Of a DNA stretch of 64,000 nucleotides, positions 21,841-34,758 are shown piece after piece. Made by a program: the position numbers and the translations under genes. Numbering within the stretch: the stretch's first letter is position 1; every line of letters begins with the position of its first letter. The notes under the pieces were generated by a model that saw only the letters and a list, made by a program, of their open reading frames with translations, ran no database searches and was not told the origin of the DNA. The stretch is from Amborella trichopoda (Eukaryota > Streptophyta > Magnoliopsida > Amborellales > Amborellaceae): NCBI RefSeq assembly GCF_000471905.2, contig NW_006498220.1, positions 415,816 to 479,815 of the forward strand. Reading direction: 5' to 3'.

Positions 21841-23000
21841 CAAAATTTTGGTGGTTAAGGAAAGAATACCCCTCGTGGGTACCTTACTGCTAAAACTAAA
21901 AAGAGCTTAAGAAAATCCAGCAGCTTGGGTTTAGCCTGAGCGAAAACCCTATGAAGATCAGAAAAATGATCAAGATGGCAAGTCATGATTGCAGAAGATA
22001 TTCTCCAATCCAAGACGTCAGCCAAAAAAAAATTAAAAAATGGAAGAATATGTTGACAACTCGATATAAAAGTTCTTATAAGGCATTTAATTGCCTAAAC
22101 CAGATCAATGCCCTGGTTCTGAGGGTAACCGTCTTACTAAGGCGTCCATTGCAGACAGGTTTAGACTTTCAGGACAGGCTGCCAAGACACCCCTGACTAA
22201 GCTCGATACATCGGTTGTAAGCCCCAAAGACACACCCCTTGTGCCATCACCCCAAATCCTGGTAAAGCAATTTTGCACCCCATTAAGGGTTCTCCTCAAT
22301 TGTCTATCCAAACCATCCAGATTGAGAGTAAAGAACCCACCAAGGGCACCCACTAGCCATCCTTAGAGCCAAGACGAAGTTCCTACACTGGGATCGAGTC
22401 CACCAAGGACCCTCAATTGTTGCAAATGAAACCGCCTAGATTGGGCACAAAGCCCACTAAGGGTCCCCACGGGTTGATACATTAGAAGGCATTGTTGACA
22501 TGGAATGGTAAGCCCTTCACGAGGCACCCTATTAACACGCTTTGCCCAGAAAATGGATTCCAGTAGCCTTGGGAAGGAAGCCCTTAAGTAAGGCCCTCGA
22601 TCGCTAGAATGACATAATACCCTCCTCAAAGGTTGTGTTGATGCTGGTGGTCAAGAAGAAAGCATTGTTGAGAGGCAATGATGACGTCTTACTAAGGATT
22701 CGAAAGATGAACTTTGACGGTCAATTTTATTCTGAATGCTACACTTCTCGCTTATCTCAAAGAGCAGCATTTGGTGGGGGAAGTTGTTATACTTCATTTT
22801 TGACATATATGTATTCCCAAAGCACATAAGAAGAGATCCAGTAATAACCTGGTCCTGCCGGTACGCAAGACACCGCCAGACCATGAGAACATTGCAAAAT
22901 AAGCCTAAAACTGTGTAAGCTCTAAAAAAGTACTAGAACAGCTTCAAAAGGCATGAAAAGGGTAGTTTGGGAAGCTCGAAGGATGCTCGCAAAGTTTCGT
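21841..23000. repeat. Degenerate tandem repeat region
   Basis: Between about 22170 and 22600 blocks such as CCCACTAAGGGTCCC, CCACCAAGGACCCTC and CCCATTAAGGGTTCT recur at roughly 70-80 bp, indicating an old, strongly diverged tandem array. Nothing coding is visible. The rest is unassigned. Confidence 0.45.
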
Positions 23001-24280
23001 CATATTTTGATAAGTTTTGATATGATCAGGATGAAACCCGATTCTCAAATCCAGCTCCTCTCATGCTAAAAAGTGACCATATTACTATAGCGCCATTTTT
23101 TGGGGTTTCAAAACAGTACCAGACTGATGCCATTAGATTCAAAATGTCAAAAACCCTTAGGGACCAAATTTGGGCTCAATTGGACCTTCCAAGACAATTT
23201 TGGGCCCAAATTACCATAAACGAGCAGGTTACACACTATTGCGGTGCAGCCTCAATGAACCAATTGTCATTTTTTGAAGCTACGTTTTCACCCCTTGGGA
23301 TGATTTTCAAGTGCTCATATCTCGCTCATTTGGAATCGCTCAAATTCGGACACAAACTAAGTCTCAACGACCCGATCATTTTGATATATGGTACAAGTCA
23401 TGACATGGCCCGAGACGAAAGATTTTCTAGAGAGAGTATGAGCCCAAACCATAAAAATCAGAATTTTAAAAAAACACATCTTATACTTTGCGAAGTAATA
23501 ACTCGAGATATGCAAGTAGGATCGACACGAAATTAGGTTCGTTGTGATCGCATCGCGAAGGGCTACAAGTTTGGTATAGCTTTTACATTAAGTTAAGGAT
23601 GGATAGTACGAATTTTAAGGTTAAAAATGGCAAGAGTTTTTCAGTAGCCGAAATCCCATTTTTCGGCAACTTCCCAATTTGGGGATATGCTCAAACGGAA
23701 ATTAAATTTGACGAAACTTAATGCAAAATGATTGTGACAATATCCCCTTTAATTTGTGACTTCCCAATCATGGATCGCACCGGATCGGTGGACGAATTTT
23801 ATGGGCTTGGCTGGATTTTTTCCCCTTCATGAAAAATTAGTTTCAAGATGATCAAAGGACCTCAAAATGCTCAAAACGGATCAAGCATCAATTCTATGAT
23901 GATTGATCATCTGAATCACTTCCACAAGAGTCTAAAAAAGCTCCCGGAGTCTAGCAACGGCAAGAGGCCCCTATTGAAGGGATGGTTTTGTCATTTACTC
24001 AAAAGAATTAAGGGATATTTTGGTAATTTTATCTAAAAACAGGATTTTATTTTAATTCCATTAATTTTTAATTTTCTACAATCTGACTTAGTTTTGAGCA
24101 TACCACCCTTGTTTTGTGGTTGCTCTATATAAGTGAGCTTAAGTCATTTATAAACCGAAGTTGAGAAGCATAATAAAAATTGGGTTTTTGCCCCTTCAAG
24201 CTTTTGATTGTATATCGCTTCCAACTTCACGAGAGAGGAGAGAGAAAATTGTACCACCTTAGGTAATTGCCCTTGGACCT
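23001..24280 (+). repeat. Probable LTR U3/R region, plus strand, family not identified
   Basis: Noncoding sequence with a good plus-strand TATA box at 24126-24132 (CTCTATATAAGTGAGC). It is followed by AATAAAAATTGGG and a T/C-rich start typical of the R region of plant LTRs. No second copy exists in the window, so this is a judgement from composition and signals. ORFs within it (23063-23536, 23848-24036) show no recognisable domain. Confidence 0.4.
24126..24132 (+). promoter_or_regulatory. TATA box
   Basis: TATATAA, with a poly(A)-signal-like AATAAA about 45 bp downstream. The arrangement resembles the U3/R boundary of a retrotransposon LTR. Confidence 0.5.
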
Positions 24281-24560
24281 CCCACTCCTAACTCCCAACT
24301 TCCAAACCTACCACTTCCAACTCCCAACTTCTAAAACTCTCACTACCAACTCCCAATTTCCAAAGCTACCACTTCCAACTCCCAACTTCCAAACCTCCCA
24401 CTTCCAATTCCAAACTTCCAAACCTCCTACTTCCAACTCCCAACATCCAAACCTCCCAACTTCCAATTTCCAACTCCTTAAAACCTCAAACTCCCTACTA
24501 CCTAGAAACTTAAACTTCCTACTCCCTAGCCTTCCCAACTTCCTATTCCCTACACCATAC
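24281..24560 (+). repeat. 29-bp tandem array (CAACTCCCAACTTCCAAAC)
   Basis: About nine units of 29 bp, clear in 24340-24460 and diverging on both sides. Because it lacks G on one strand, it yields long open frames in both directions (24267-24572 plus, 24308-24562 minus), which are not genes. Confidence 0.88.
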
Positions 24561-25506
24561 ACCTCACCTTAGATCGCCATACACCCTATCTCATACACTA
24601 CCCTAACCCACTTAGGTCTATTCATCTTAGACTTAGACACCTTTACCCCAAAGGTCAAGACATCTTTCTAAGGAGCACTCAAAAGGAATCTTCAAAGGCG
24701 CGCACAAACCAAAGCCGGCTTAGGTCCACTCTCTCTCTTCTCTCCTCTTTCTTCTCTCTCTCTCTCTCTACTCGTTGCTTGCCTTGCACAGTAACCTAGG
24801 ACCGTGACAGTGTGGCCCTGTCTCTTTCCCCTTCTTTCTCTCGTTCTCGTCGTGTTGTGGGTCTCGGAGCAGTGGAACTCGCGGTCCCGTCTCTCTTTTT
24901 TATCTTCCCCTTAGTTCTTTGAGCGTAAACGTAGCAAACATGTGGCTACGTATAGCATCAAGTTATTCGTCATATGCTCAAATCGGTACCTTTCAGAGTC
25001 ATCCCAATAATTCTAACCCTCTGATCATCACTCTAACTTCCTCTCCATACAGTTTAGTTGAGCCATGAGAAATACATACGTTCTCTCCCTCACTCACTCG
25101 GGTGAAGTCTTCCTGAATCGACAATCGAGAGGGTTCTAACACTTCAGTTGCTCTGGTCGCCTGAGCGTATAGCGTTTGCATAGATAGGGGATTCTTGTCA
25201 CCATTTCTCCCGATTGTTTTTCTTTACCAGCCCACCCCCGGTCCCGTCTCTCTATGCACTCTTCTCTTCCTTCACCGCGCATTAAGTCTCAGAGCCACAG
25301 CGCCTGTGGTCCTGACTCTCACTACGCTCTTCTCTTCCCCAAAGCAACTAGGAACTACAGCGAACCTGTGGTCCCGTTATCCTCTCCTTTCTCTTCTCTA
25401 CTTCTCTTATCTATTTACTCTTAACCCATCTAACTATTAGAATAGGAAGAGAACTCAAAAGCTATATCTTGAAGGCCTTTTTTAGGGTGTGGATTCAAGT
25501 GCTACG
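24561..25506 (+). other. C/T-rich leader-like region
   Basis: Stretches of CTCTCTTCTC alternate with a block of the type GTGGTCCCGTCTCTCTT (near 24810, 24885, 25235, 25295 and 25370), giving a loose repeat. It could be the leader of the element whose LTR precedes it. No domain is visible in the short ORF at 25195-25440. Confidence 0.35.
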
Positions 25507-26510
25507 TGTAGACATCCCATTTTAAATCTGGCAAATTATATGGTTTTCTGAACCCTTAGAACCACATTATCCTACTAGACCCAATTTAATTACCCTGAAA
25601 CTACTTAAATCCTATCTCAATTTGAATAGAGCCTAAGAGCTTTCCAACGGTCCAAGAATCACCTGAATCGGACCTACGGATAAAACGATATAACAAATGA
25701 CAATTTAGTCCCTATGAGACCCAACTGTTGAGCCGTGGGCTGGCCTGTAACGGGCCCGACTGGCCCAAACGTGGGCTGATGACACAATCAACCCATCTAA
25801 TGATACAGTAAACGTGTTTTCTTTAATTAGATAAGGTTAAACCTTTGAGATAAATTTAAAATTTTCCAAAAAAAACTCAAAAAAATTTAGGAAAAATCAC
25901 CAATTAGAAAATTAAGGAAATTCTCCTCCAGACCCGAGAGAAACACAGAGAAACAGATAAAGATTGAAACCTTAGAGCTTTAAGAAGATAGAAACCCTAA
26001 CCTCCTGAGACCCTAACCCCCAAGCTTGAGAAAACCTAGACCTAGGGCCCAACAACCCTATATCAAAACTAGACTTAGGGAACAATAACCCTAGATCTAA
26101 CCGTTCTACACCAGAGATCTGCTGATCAACATCCGACTTAAAGAGGCAAAGAGGATCGTTTCTGATACAGGTGAACCCTCGAAGGCTCGAGAACCTCAGG
26201 TCATCCGGCCCGATCTGGTATTGTTTCTTCCTCTCTTTTTTTTATTCTTTTAGAGTTTTATTTCTGCTTTTATTTATTTTGATCAATTAACTTTGTGTTA
26301 AAATTGTATTTTATTGTTTTGATCATGCTGGCTCTGCCACAGATCTGAGAGTAGATCTGCTTGTTTTAGGAAAATCTGACCTCATATCTAAATTTGATCA
26401 GTCCCACTTTCTCTACCAATTTATTTACATCTATTTTATTAGTTTAATGTGTTAAAATTCGAGAGATCTTCATCGGAATATCTGTCAAATTTTCATCGCA
26501 GTTTAGAGCC
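25507..26510 (+). repeat. Left LTR of element B1, promoter deleted
   Basis: Begins TGTAGACATCCC and matches 32932-34110 in the same orientation along its whole length. It lacks about 220 bp that in the right copy hold the TATA box (33306-33313) and the start of the transcript; the break lies at CACCAATTAG near 25908. Similarity to the right copy fades after about 26500, so the inner end is approximate. Without the TATA region this LTR should not start transcription. Confidence 0.75.
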
Positions 26511-27529
26511 CACCGTGGAGTTATTTCGAGCTTGATCCAAGCGTCAAAATACAATTTTTATTCACGTTTTATCACTATTTTAATTCACAAAAGATCCTAA
26601 AACATCGTCTGTGACCAGAATCCATGGTTTCGGTGCTCTGAAACCCTACCTTTTCTGGGTGACACTGCCAGTGTCGTCCAAATTCAAAGGTATGAGAAAC
26701 CTCTAAAACTTTGTGAATATGTTCTAGAGTATTTTTTGTGATATGACCAAAAAATTCATATCAAAATAAAATAAAATTTTTAAAAATACAAAAAAAATAT
26801 TTTTCAATTCAATCTGGTCTTTTTGTTTTTACTTTCTTTTAATTTATTTCATCATAAATATTTTTATTTCCTACTTCTTCCAAGGTTAAATTAGCCTTAT
26901 TTCATCAAGATTAACAAGATAAAAATAACAAAAATAATAATAATGTTTTTGGGCGAACTAGCCGTGCGTGGGCGACACCAGTAGTGCCGCCTAACTGCAA
27001 GTGTCCCATAAAACTTTTGGGACCTCACAAGACCATTCCAAGGACTTTTGGCTCCCTGTGCACCAATTTTTTACCAAAAATCAAAATTTTAAAAATATAA
27101 AAAAATATTTTGCTTCAAATAGATCTGTGTTGTTTCTGCGCTTTTGATTTTATTTTAGTTTGTTAATTTAGACTGAAATCATATTTTCCCTGCTTTCAAC
27201 ATGCTTAGTTTAACTGTGTTTCATCAAAATTAAAAATTAAAAAATTAAAAAAAACATACATTAGGGTTGCTTACCCCTCCAAACTTAAACCCACTCTTGG
27301 TCCTTGCCAAGACTCATGCACCATCTAGTCTAGATCTTAGTCTAGGTTTTAGCATAGGTCTAAGCATAGAGTTTCCTCTAGAGCTAAACTAGGCTTACCC
27401 TAGTTCAGAGTTTGAACAAAAATTCATTGAGTCTAGCAGATCTAGGCTCTTAGTTAGGGTTTTTGCCCCCAGAGTCTGACTAAGTCTACCTTGAGGCGTC
27501 TTGTCTAGATCTCACTGACTCTAGGAATT
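26511..27529 (+). other. Leader of element B1
   Basis: Noncoding. Two imperfect units (about 26640-26955 and 26956-27250) each contain a GGGCGACACCAGTAGTGCCG-like or GGGTGACACTGCCAGTGTCG-like block, then A-rich and TTTTATTT-rich parts, pointing to an old duplication of about 300 bp. A primer-binding site could not be identified with confidence. Confidence 0.4.
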
Positions 27530-30001
27530 ATGACCCAAGATTATAGCAGAGCAAGGTCCAACCCTATGGCCTCAGCTCAGTCTAGATCCAGAGAACCTAG
27601 ATAGTTCGAGAGGCACCGTCACAGTGCTCGCTCACAAATCATCCATAGCACTCGTGTCAATGAGCCTACTCTCGACCACATAGAACCAAACCCAACCGTC
27701 TAAGCCACCTTCAAGGCTACCCTTTAGAAGTCACGATCCAACAGGTTGATAAGCTTCCTAATACCCTGAATCGTCAAGTGGTCAAGCCGGGGGCAATCCT
27801 CCAAGACATAGGGGTTAACCTCAAATCCAGTCAGAGGAAGACCAAGACCCATCACCCTTGGTGAGTTAACTTCCACCAAACAGAAGTTCAGGGAGTCTCC
27901 TTCCCTGTTTATAACCAGATTCAGAGAGGCCGCTATGCAGGTTATTGAAACTCCACTCCCTGAAGCCGCGAAGGTATGCCTGGCATTAGTGAACATGACT
28001 CCAAAATATATCACGTTCTTCAATATGGGGGCAGTCCCTTACTCATTTAATGTTATTCTTGAGAGAGTATCACGGTATGAGCGAGCCAAAGAAGATAAGG
28101 CCGCAGCCGAGAAACCCTCTCAGGAAGGACAAGTGAACATTATCAAGAGAAGCAATCCTTCTGCAAACCATTCACAGGGAAAGACTAAACTTCATTCTAT
28201 CACATAGAGAATGCAGACTTCTACTCCAAGGAAATTAACTCCCATTGATGAGCCTATGACCTATGCCATGAAAAAGTTGATTAAAGCAAGGCTCATAGAA
28301 TTACTGACAGAAGCCAAGATTCCTCCTTTCCATGGAGGCGATATATCTCAATGGTGCGATTCGCATCAAAATTATGCCCATAACACTAAGGAATGCTGAG
28401 CTTTCAAACATAGAGTTTAGGACCTCATTGATAATGGCACAATAAGTGTCAGAAAAAAAGAGGCCGTTGACATAGAAAACCCAGAAACTCTAGATTCTTC
28501 AACAAACAAATCTGATGTCAACCTGATTAACTCAAAAGAATCACAACTTGTGCCCAAACCCGAAGACCATCCACAAAGGACTTGGAGTACAAGAAGAAAT
28601 CAACTGGAAAGTTCAGATGAAGAACAAAACGAGCATAACCTCACCTAGGAGTTAATAACTAAAGATCAAAGCAACGAGGATGATCTTAGCTCCAAGCCCA
28701 TAATCGAAGAAAAGGGAAAAGAAAAGGGTATCGCATATGGAATTTCACTCCAATATACACTCCCAAAAGTGGCAAAAGAAATCCCCATCATAGAGAGCCA
28801 CACTAGGGCATATGAACCCTTCAACACGTACTTCCAAGTTAACACAATAAAGGGTTCACACGTGTGTGGCAACAAATCAAACTCGCAAGAGCAATATGAA
28901 CTCGAGCATAAGCACAACCAAAGTTTTGAAGCTATGGATTCCCAAGCCCATGACGACAAGAAAAATCTTAATTATGGGACAATAACTCGTGAGGAGGCAA
29001 ATGATCAAGTGCTAAAAGTAAGCCCTTCACCTCATAACCTTGAGGACCCACCTAAGAGGGATCAATATGATGAGGACAACGTGTAAGAAATTGATGTGAT
29101 CCAAATCAATGAGAAGGGATCATCTTCCAAACAAGGGGTCAACACCCTAAAATCTCTCATTACGCTTTCAATTAAGGGGCCAACACCTCAAATATCAAAA
29201 GAAGTCGAACCTTTGGAAATTCTAAGGGGCCCACTTGGGCCACCTTCACCAGATTTCTTCACCAACCCACCTATATGAGACTAATAGCCAAGCGTAGAAG
29301 ATTTAACCGAGTCACCTCTCGAGGTGAACCCAATTATAGATGATGGGGAAGCAAAGAGCCCAAATTTGACTCTTCCCAAAGATTTGGCATCTTCACTAGA
29401 GTTGTTAGAGCTCGAACCTTTAGAAATTCTACGGGGCCCACCTTGACCTCCTTCACAAGATTTCTTGAATGATCCACCAATCTAGGATCAAGAATTGGAT
29501 ATTACAAATCCAACCATGTTACCTCCTCAAGATGTAGGATCTCTAAAAGTCATTAACGACATGAGCACAACTCTGATAACCGGAGCACCACCATATCAAG
29601 AGAATTCATCATGTGAATAGCAAGTTCCCAATCAAACAGAAAGCCCTGCAGGGGCAACCCCATCAAAATATTCAGGGGCAAACTCCTCTCATGAACCTTT
29701 CATTGTTGACTCCGAACATGAGGTAAGGCCATCTGATACCAACTTAATCACTCTTCGGGTGCGAGAGTCTCACCTAAGCTCGAGCACTGAGCAGGAGCCT
29801 ACTATGCAGTTAACCTCTGAAAAGCAATTCGAAATTTGCAATGAAAAGATTATTGAAAAGGAGTTAGGTGATCACTCACTCACCCTTTCAAATAACCAAA
29901 CAAGGCATTCATGCCTCATATTTCAAAAGGCATTGTGTAACATAAAATACTCCATTAATAGAAAAAACCTGATAAGCTTATCTGTTCATATAGAAGACTG
30001 A
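27530..30001 (+). pseudogene. gag-spacer ORF of element B1
   Basis: A single frame runs about 820 codons, broken by more than ten stops. It starts at an ATG (27530) with MTQDYSRARSNPMASAQSRS. The capsid-like part reads FRESPSLFITRFREAAMQV, PEAAKVCLALVNMTPKY and SRYERAKEDK. A zinc-knuckle-like CX2HX4HX4C lies at 28355-28396 (CDSHQNYAHNTKEC). The C-terminal 500 codons are polar and acidic with no known domain; no protease, RT or integrase follows before the next noncoding zone. A 207-bp segment around EPLEILRGP is duplicated at about 29205 and 29412. Gag identity rests on the block order and the knuckle; the spacer function is unknown. Confidence 0.7.
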
Positions 30002-31239
30002 TGGGTTAGGAAACTGAAAGTGATTTGTAGTTCTAAAATCAAGGTTCAAGTGGAGCAGTTTAAAGGAAAAGTTCAACGGAGACGCAGCAACCATTGTCAA
30101 AGAGATTTTGGATGCCAACCTAGGTTAAGGGAAATAAGAGGAAGACCGATGTTTGAACCTTCCTGCAACTTGGAAGAGGGAAAGATGATCGAATTCTTTC
30201 ATAATCTTAAGGTGAGTTGCTAACAAAAAAAAGGGCACCCTTTGACTCTTCTTCTTCCTCCCCCTCTTCCTTTGTCACTGTTGTCTTCTTCAAAAAAAAT
30301 AAAAAAATAAAAAAAATATCCATTGAGCTTAAAATCCTAAAGGAACCCCAAGCATTGGAAAAACGGCTACTGGGCTGAACGCCCATAAGGGACCCCGAAG
30401 TGGTAAAAAAAAAAAAAAAATCCACAGGGCTAAAAATCTGAAAGGAACCCAAGCGTTGGAAAAAAAATTCTACCAAGCTGAACACCCGAAAGGGACCCCG
30501 GGGTAATGAAAAAGAAGAAGTTCTCTCCTTCCTTCTACTCTCCAAAGTCTTTTCACTCTAAACATCTTCTCTTCCTCCCCCTGAGGCAAAGTGGTGTTAA
30601 AAGAAAATCAATAAACATTAGCTTGTTAAGAACCTAGATCGTCTAAAACTTTGAAAGGTAAGTGGTGAATGAATAAAATTGGAAATCCAAAGAGATTCTG
30701 AACACCTAAGGGCGGTATCCTGTATTTTCAATACTATGTTTCGCTCAAAACTCCAAAGAACTCTCCTTGAATTGCAACACAAGAGCTGAGGTTGGAAGAT
30801 AAATAAATACTTGATGATTCCTCTTCCTGAAGATTCAAGCAAGGATCCTATACGTTCACATAGGGACCACCAAAGGGGCCACAGGTGGCGAAACTGTAAG
30901 GGGCGTCCCTTTTAAAAGCACTTTTTCAATCTGATTGTTAAAACCCTCTATTCAAAAACCCTTTTAGAAAGGACTTCCTCCATCACTCTAAGAGGTTAAA
31001 CTGTTCGTCGATCTAGCCTCGTTCCCGAAGCCAACTTCCTACGCCTATTATGAAGGTTTGAAACTAGTCATACACTCCATGGTTGTTTGAGTATAACTAC
31101 AACCTACCACATATCGGAGATGGGTAAACCTCGACAATGATGATATCTGCTAGTCTGGGAGCGTTTTTCTCTCGATTGAATCCCTCGAGGCGAAATGAGG
31201 CAAGTTCATCGCCGTGTGTGCGTATGATGTCCCAAAGTC
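30002..31239 (+). other. Noncoding tract of B1 (3' UTR-like)
   Basis: Collinear with 200-1379 of copy A. It contains a donor-like AAGGTGAGT near 30208-30216, and the two-unit duplication with GGAACCC at 30325-30508. No coding sequence is seen beyond short ORFs of low complexity. Confidence 0.5.
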
Positions 31240-32250
31240 CAATTCAGAAAAATGTCAAACTCGTGCAATGTAAAAGAGCCTAGACATGATAAACGTCAAA
31301 CTCGTGCGACGTTAAGGAGCAGAGACAAGAAAAAAAAAAAATGTCAAACTCATGCAACATTAAAGAGCCGAGACAGGAAAAACGTAAAACTTGTGCGACA
31401 TTAAAGAGTTGAGATAGGAAAAACGTCAAACTCATGCAACGTTAAAGAGCCAAGATAGGAAAAACGTCAAACTCATGTGACGTAAAAAAGCTGAGGCAGA
31501 TATCATCTACCCCCGTTTGACGTGAAAAGTCGTGTGTATTCAAGGCACAACCACCCTATTTCAATGGCAAGATGTCAAACTCGTGTGACATAAAAAAGCC
31601 AAGGCAAATACCGTCTATCCCCGTATGACGTGAAAGGTCGAGTGTATTCAAGGTACAACCACCCTGTTTAATGGAAAGATATCAAACTTGTGCAATGTAA
31701 AAGAGCCAAGACAGATGTTGTCTATCCCTGTATGACGTGAAAAGTCTGGTGTATTCAGGGCACAACCACCTTGTTTAATGAAAAGACGTCAAACTCATGT
31801 GACGTAAAAGAGCCGAGATAGGTATCATCTACTCCCGTATGACATTAAAAGGTCGGGTGTATCCAGGGCACAACCACCCTGTTTCAATAGAAAAATGTCA
31901 AACTCGTGCGACGTAAAAGAGCCAAGGAAGGTAACGTCTATCCCCGCATGACGTGAAAGATCGGGTGTATCTAGGGCACAACCACCCTGTTCGATGGAAA
32001 AACATCAAACTCGTGCAACGTAAAAGAGCCGAGGCAGGTCCGTCTATCCTCGTATGATGTGAAAGGTCAAGAGTATCCAGGGCACAACCACCATGTTCAA
32101 TGGAAAAATGCCAAACTAGTGCGACGTTAAAGAGTCGAGGCAGGTACCGTCTAGCCCCGTATGACGTAAAAAGGTCGGGTGTTTCCAGGGCACAACCACC
32201 CTATTCGATGGATTTCGTATATCCCTGTATTAACGTAAAAGGGTCAGGTG
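31240..32250 (+). repeat. 107-bp tandem array of B1
   Basis: Same compound structure as 1380-2400: short CGTCAAACTCGTGCGACGT units first, then long units with CCCGTATGACGTGAAAGGTC and GGGCACAACCACCCTGTT. Unit number is similar to copy A. Both arrays end in GGGTCGGGTG/GGGTCAGGTG followed by a shared 250-bp segment. Confidence 0.9.
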
Positions 32251-32931
32251 TATGGTCCATCGCTACATGAAGCTAAACTGCTTAGAGAGCTCTATGGTTG
32301 CAAGAGTTAAAACTACTAACCAACCTTGTTTTTCGAAATATCTTTCTCTTTTCAAAATTTCCACTATATGTCTTGTGTTTACCAAAAACTTTAATTTCTT
32401 TGTTAAAATCGTAACATGTCCTTGCTCCGGGTTCTATTTCAAATCTACCCCTACTTTCAAAAAAAATTCTAAAAAAAGTCTTAAAAAAATGAAGGAGCTT
32501 GGACTCCCGTCTCTCACTTCGAATTCGGCCAGACAAGTCTCTTCCTATAGAAAGGCTTTTCCTATAGACAGCCTTAGGATACCCTAAGGTGATCAAAGAA
32601 AATGTCAGGGTTAGAAATTCAAACTACAAAAACCCCTAAAGTTAAATAGCATGGCTAGAAAATCCAACTCGAGTTTCAAGCTTGTGTAACTCACCGACAT
32701 CTTCGAAAACCCTAGGAGGAAATATGCCTCAGGTGGATGAGCTCGGTGAGCGCAATGACTTGGAGGGATAGTTGGTGTGCCCCCTGACCATGTGACCTCA
32801 AGAAGAAATTTAAAATGTCTTCTTTATCTTTGACGTTCACCTACCCCTCGAAGGACAGGGAACATCAAAGTGTCTACTTTTTTACCATTCACTTGTCCCT
32901 TGAAGGGCAGGGAGTGCCAAAGAGGGGCAAC
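32251..32931 (+). other. 3' noncoding end of B1 with polypurine tract
   Basis: The first 255 bp are shared with copy A; the rest is absent from A. It contains two related blocks (CCCCTCGAAGGACAGGGA and CCCTTGAAGGGCAGGGAG). It ends with the purine-rich AAAGAGGGGCAAC at about 32919-32931, which directly abuts TGTAGACACCCC. A polypurine tract next to a TG end is the expected 3' boundary of an LTR element's internal region, where plus-strand DNA synthesis starts. Confidence 0.65.
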
Positions 32932-34110
32932 TGTAGACACCCCATTTTAAATCTGACAAATTCTATAATTTTCTGAACCCTTAGGACTACATTATCCTAG
33001 TAGACCCAATTTAATTGCTCCAAAACTACCCAAATCCTATTCTAATTTGAAGTAGGCTTGAATCGAACCTACGGATAAAACGATATAACGAATGATAATT
33101 TAGTCCCTGTAAGACCCAACTGTCAGGCCACGGGCCGGGGTGTAACGGGCCCAACAGGCCCAAACACGGGCTGCTGATGCAGTCAATGCATTTGATAACA
33201 CAGTAACCTCGTTTTCTTATTAGATAAGGCTAAAACTTCAAGATAAATCCAAAAAATTTTAAAAAAAAAACTCCAAAAAAATTGGGAAAATCACCAATTG
33301 AATCTTATAAATACCCCCTCTCTCTAACCCAAAAAGAGAGAGAAAAAAGAGACCAAAAAAAACCTTAGAAATTCTCGAAATTAGGAAAACTACCCAAAAA
33401 TACCAAAAATAGAAAAAACCATTACAAAATTTCTAAAAAATTTAGAAAAAACCCAAAAAATTAGAGAAAATCTCGGAATTCATATTCAACCTCTGGAGAT
33501 CACAAAACCCTTAGAAAACTGAGGAAATTCTCCTCAAGACCAAGAGAAACACAGAGAAACATATAGATATTAAAACGTTAGAGCTTCAAAAAGATAGAAA
33601 CCCTAATCTCCTGAGACCCTAATCCCCAAGCTTGAGAAAACCTAGACCTAGGGCATAACAACCCTATATCAAAACTAGACTTAGGGCACAACAACTCTAT
33701 ATCTAACCCTTCTACACTAGAGATCTACTGGTCAACATCCGAATCAGAGAGGCAAAGAGGACCGGTTCTAATACGGGTGAGCCCTCGAAGGCTCGGGAAC
33801 CCCCAGGTCATCCGGGCCGGTTAAGTAATGTTTCTTCCTATCTCTTTTTTACTCTTTTATTGTTTTATTTCTGGTTTTATTCATTTTTATAATTTAACTT
33901 TGTCTTCAAATCATATTTTAATGCTTTGGATCATGCTGGCTCTGCCACAGATCTGAGAGTAGATCTGCTCATTTTCGGGCAGATATAGCCGCAGATCTGA
34001 ATTTGATCAGTCCCACTTTCTCTACCACTTTATTTACATCGATTTTATTAGTTTAAGGTGTTAAAATTCAAGAGATCTTCATCGGAAGATCTGTCAGAAT
34101 TTCATCATAA
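32932..34110 (+). repeat. LTR shared by B1 (3') and B2 (5')
   Basis: Begins TGTAGACACCCC after a polypurine tract and matches 25507-26510. It retains the 220-bp promoter part missing from the left copy. After it comes a leader and a gag start (34388), then pol, as expected for a 5' LTR. So one LTR appears to close B1 and open B2. The inner end is approximate; similarity to the left LTR ends near 34108. Confidence 0.75.
33306..33313 (+). promoter_or_regulatory. TATA box of the shared LTR
   Basis: TATAAATA followed by CCCCCTCTCTCTAACCC, a typical plant LTR core promoter with a pyrimidine-rich start region. Absent from the left LTR through deletion. Confidence 0.7.
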
Positions 34111-34387
34111 ACACTGCGCAAGAAAACGATGGAGCTAAATTCAAACCGCGCTGTAAAGACAGTTGAAGGGCTTTCGAGATGATCTAAGAAGGCGAATCGC
34201 CTCGAACACGTCGCCCGAACCCAACATAGCAAGTAGGTGCTTGAGATCTTCCTTGTCGATTAAAATCTCTCTCTTTATTGGTTCCTATATGCACCACAAG
34301 CACACGTGTAGACACGCGCGTGAGCCCCGCCGTTGTTTGAGGGAGGATTCTTCCGACCGGGTCACCCATATCTGGGTCAACCCAGGA
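34111..34387 (+). other. Leader of element B2
   Basis: Noncoding sequence between the LTR and the first gag ATG. No primer-binding site of the TGGCGACTCC or TGGTATCAGAGC type was found. Confidence 0.35.
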
Positions 34388-34758
34388 TGACAAGAAATCA
34401 AGTCCGACCAGGGAGATCCCACTCAACTACCATACAATACCGCTCTCGAAACTTCACAGTTACCGAACATCGGACAAACAAGTATTGCCTTTTACAGGAT
34501 ATCCCTGACTCCATACGTATTTCAAAAATTTTGGTCTCAAATGAGTACACACACCAACCAGTCGAGGACCATCTTGCCCAACTTGACTTGAGTGACCTAA
34601 GAAGGCCCCTAGATACAGGTCACACACTCCCAACCTCTCAAGAGGGCCAAGGACAGAATTGGTCACTCGCTCTGATGACCTCTAATGCGCTAGAAGGCTT
34701 CTTGTTGCACCAACAAACACCGATGCCAAAAAACTTAACAAATCTAATAAAAACTTAG
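34388..34758 (+). pseudogene. gag N-terminal remnant of element B2
   Basis: Open from an ATG at 34388 (MTRNQVRPGRSHSTTIQYRS), similar in style to the B1 gag start, and running to LTNLIKT. The remainder of gag and all of protease are missing: pre-RT sequence follows within about 100 bp. The last 50 bp are shared with copy A from 2701, so the internal deletion is older than the separation of A and B. Confidence 0.45.

Noticed and set aside
22091..22366. ORFs on both strands at 22.1-22.4 kb
   Set aside because: They lie in degenerate tandem repeats, overlap each other antisense, and show no domain.
24267..24572. ORFs on both strands over 24.3-24.6 kb
   Set aside because: By-products of the 29-bp array, which lacks stops because of its base composition.
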